From Cryobacterium sp. Y29 (lineage in GTDB: Bacteria; Actinomycetota; Actinomycetes; Actinomycetales; Microbacteriaceae), in NCBI RefSeq assembly GCF_002929825.1, contig NZ_PJJN01000036.1, positions 62,001-126,000 of the forward strand: a stretch of 64,000 nucleotides of DNA. Direction: 5' to 3'. The translations under genes were made by a program, and so were the position numbers. Shown here one piece after another: positions 63,569 through 64,000 of the stretch; the stretch's first letter is position 1; each line of letters begins with the position of its first letter. Under the pieces are notes generated by a model that was given only the letters and a program-made list of their open reading frames with translations, was not told the DNA's origin and ran no database searches.

Positions 63569-64000
63569 CGGCCGCCGACTACCTCAACTGGTCTGACGTT
63601 GGTCGACCGGTCACCGCTCTGTGGAGATCAGCTAACGGCGCACCGGCCCCGAAACGAGTCGAGCCGGTCGACGACACGATCACAGCGGATGCGGCCTACC
63701 GGCTGGCCTCGCAGGGCGTCGCAATGCTCTGGAACGGGGACTTTCAGAACGCCCGCCAAATTCTGACGGCTCTGGAACACCGCACCAGGCCTCGCCCGGA
63801 TCACACCGAGCGCAGCACCGCCGACCTGTTCTACCGCTATCGGCAGAACAGGTCGCACCGGGCCCGGATTCTCGGACTGCTTCTCGTTCCACTTGCTGTC
63901 GGCAACACGATCGGGCTGCGCCGCGCGCCGGACGTTCACGCTGCCACGGTCGCCGCCTACGGCAGCATCACCGAGGCATCCGTTGTGTCGCTGCACGAGG
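63565..64000 (+). CDS. Probable class I SAM-dependent methyltransferase, 3' end outside window
   Basis: The first 145 residues of a protein resembling an actinobacterial methyltransferase family with a characteristic N-terminal region: SDVGRPVTALWRSANGAPAP, DDTITADAAYRLASQGVAMLWNGDFQNARQILTAL, then a helical HRARILGLLLVPL segment. The SAM-binding motifs would lie further right, so the call rests on family recollection. Start ATG 63565 is preferred because of the ATGA overlap with a mini-frame; ATG 63532 is in frame. No relation to the neighbouring terC is evident. Confidence 0.6.
   Translation, partial: MTAADYLNWSDVGRPVTALWRSANGAPAPKRVEPVDDTITADAAYRLASQGVAMLWNGDFQNARQILTALEHRTRPRPDHTERSTADLFYRYRQNRSHRARILGLLLVPLAVGNTIGLRRAPDVHAATVAAYGSITEASVVSLHE

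Overview
The window is GC-rich chromosomal DNA of an actinomycete, most likely a Microbacteriaceae member close to Cryobacterium or Leifsonia. This is inferred from the gene set and gene order (DUF2469 beside rnhB, khpA between rpsP and rimM, deazaflavin/F420-type oxidoreductases, a HemD-wHTH regulator of the NnaR type, DUF3515, frequent GTG/TTG starts and apparently leaderless promoters). I saw no rRNA, tRNA, CRISPR array, prophage, transposase or origin.

The backbone is a long minus-strand series of housekeeping genes: leuCD, murA, plsC, gpsA, ddlA, thiL, recG, coaD, DUF177, rpmF, rnc, mutM, smc, ftsY, ffh, rpsP, khpA, rimM, trmD, rplS, lepB, rnhB and DUF2469. In many actinobacteria these genes sit close together. 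Here the series is opened at several points by accessory modules. These are a nitrite-reductase/siroheme module (6.4-12.7 kb) between trmD and rimM; a YbdK-type ligase, a frameshifted SDR and an LLM oxidoreductase between rpsP and ffh; a TetR/MFS efflux pair plus a small acidic protein between ffh and ftsY; a nine-gene sulfate-assimilation operon plus hutD between ftsY and smc; a MoxR-DUF58-transglutaminase trio beside coaD; and a very large secreted Ig-like repeat protein between ddlA and DUF3515.

Two modules make a coherent assimilation system. On one side are nirB, nirD, cobA, a CbiX-like chelatase and the NnaR-like regulator (nitrite to ammonia, plus siroheme). On the other are sir, cysH, cysD, cysN, an ABC importer, fprA and a 7Fe ferredoxin (sulfate to sulfide). 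Both key reductases need siroheme, which the nir module can largely supply, although no precorrin-2 dehydrogenase gene is visible.

The most unusual items are: (1) a three-copy double-palindrome intergenic repeat at 3' ends of minus-strand genes; (2) a 17-unit hexanucleotide microsatellite encoding an acidic (DA/DS) run inside the SMC hinge region; (3) a likely leucine attenuator with a 15-codon leader peptide before leuC; (4) nirB and nirD split onto opposite strands with a palindrome between them and a hexanucleotide repeat at the nirD start; (5) a shared operator between two apparently leaderless divergent genes (tetR/MFS); and (6) the ~16-repeat secreted protein ending in a PxKF-type domain.

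The window cuts two genes: a zinc alcohol dehydrogenase at the left edge and a probable methyltransferase at the right edge.
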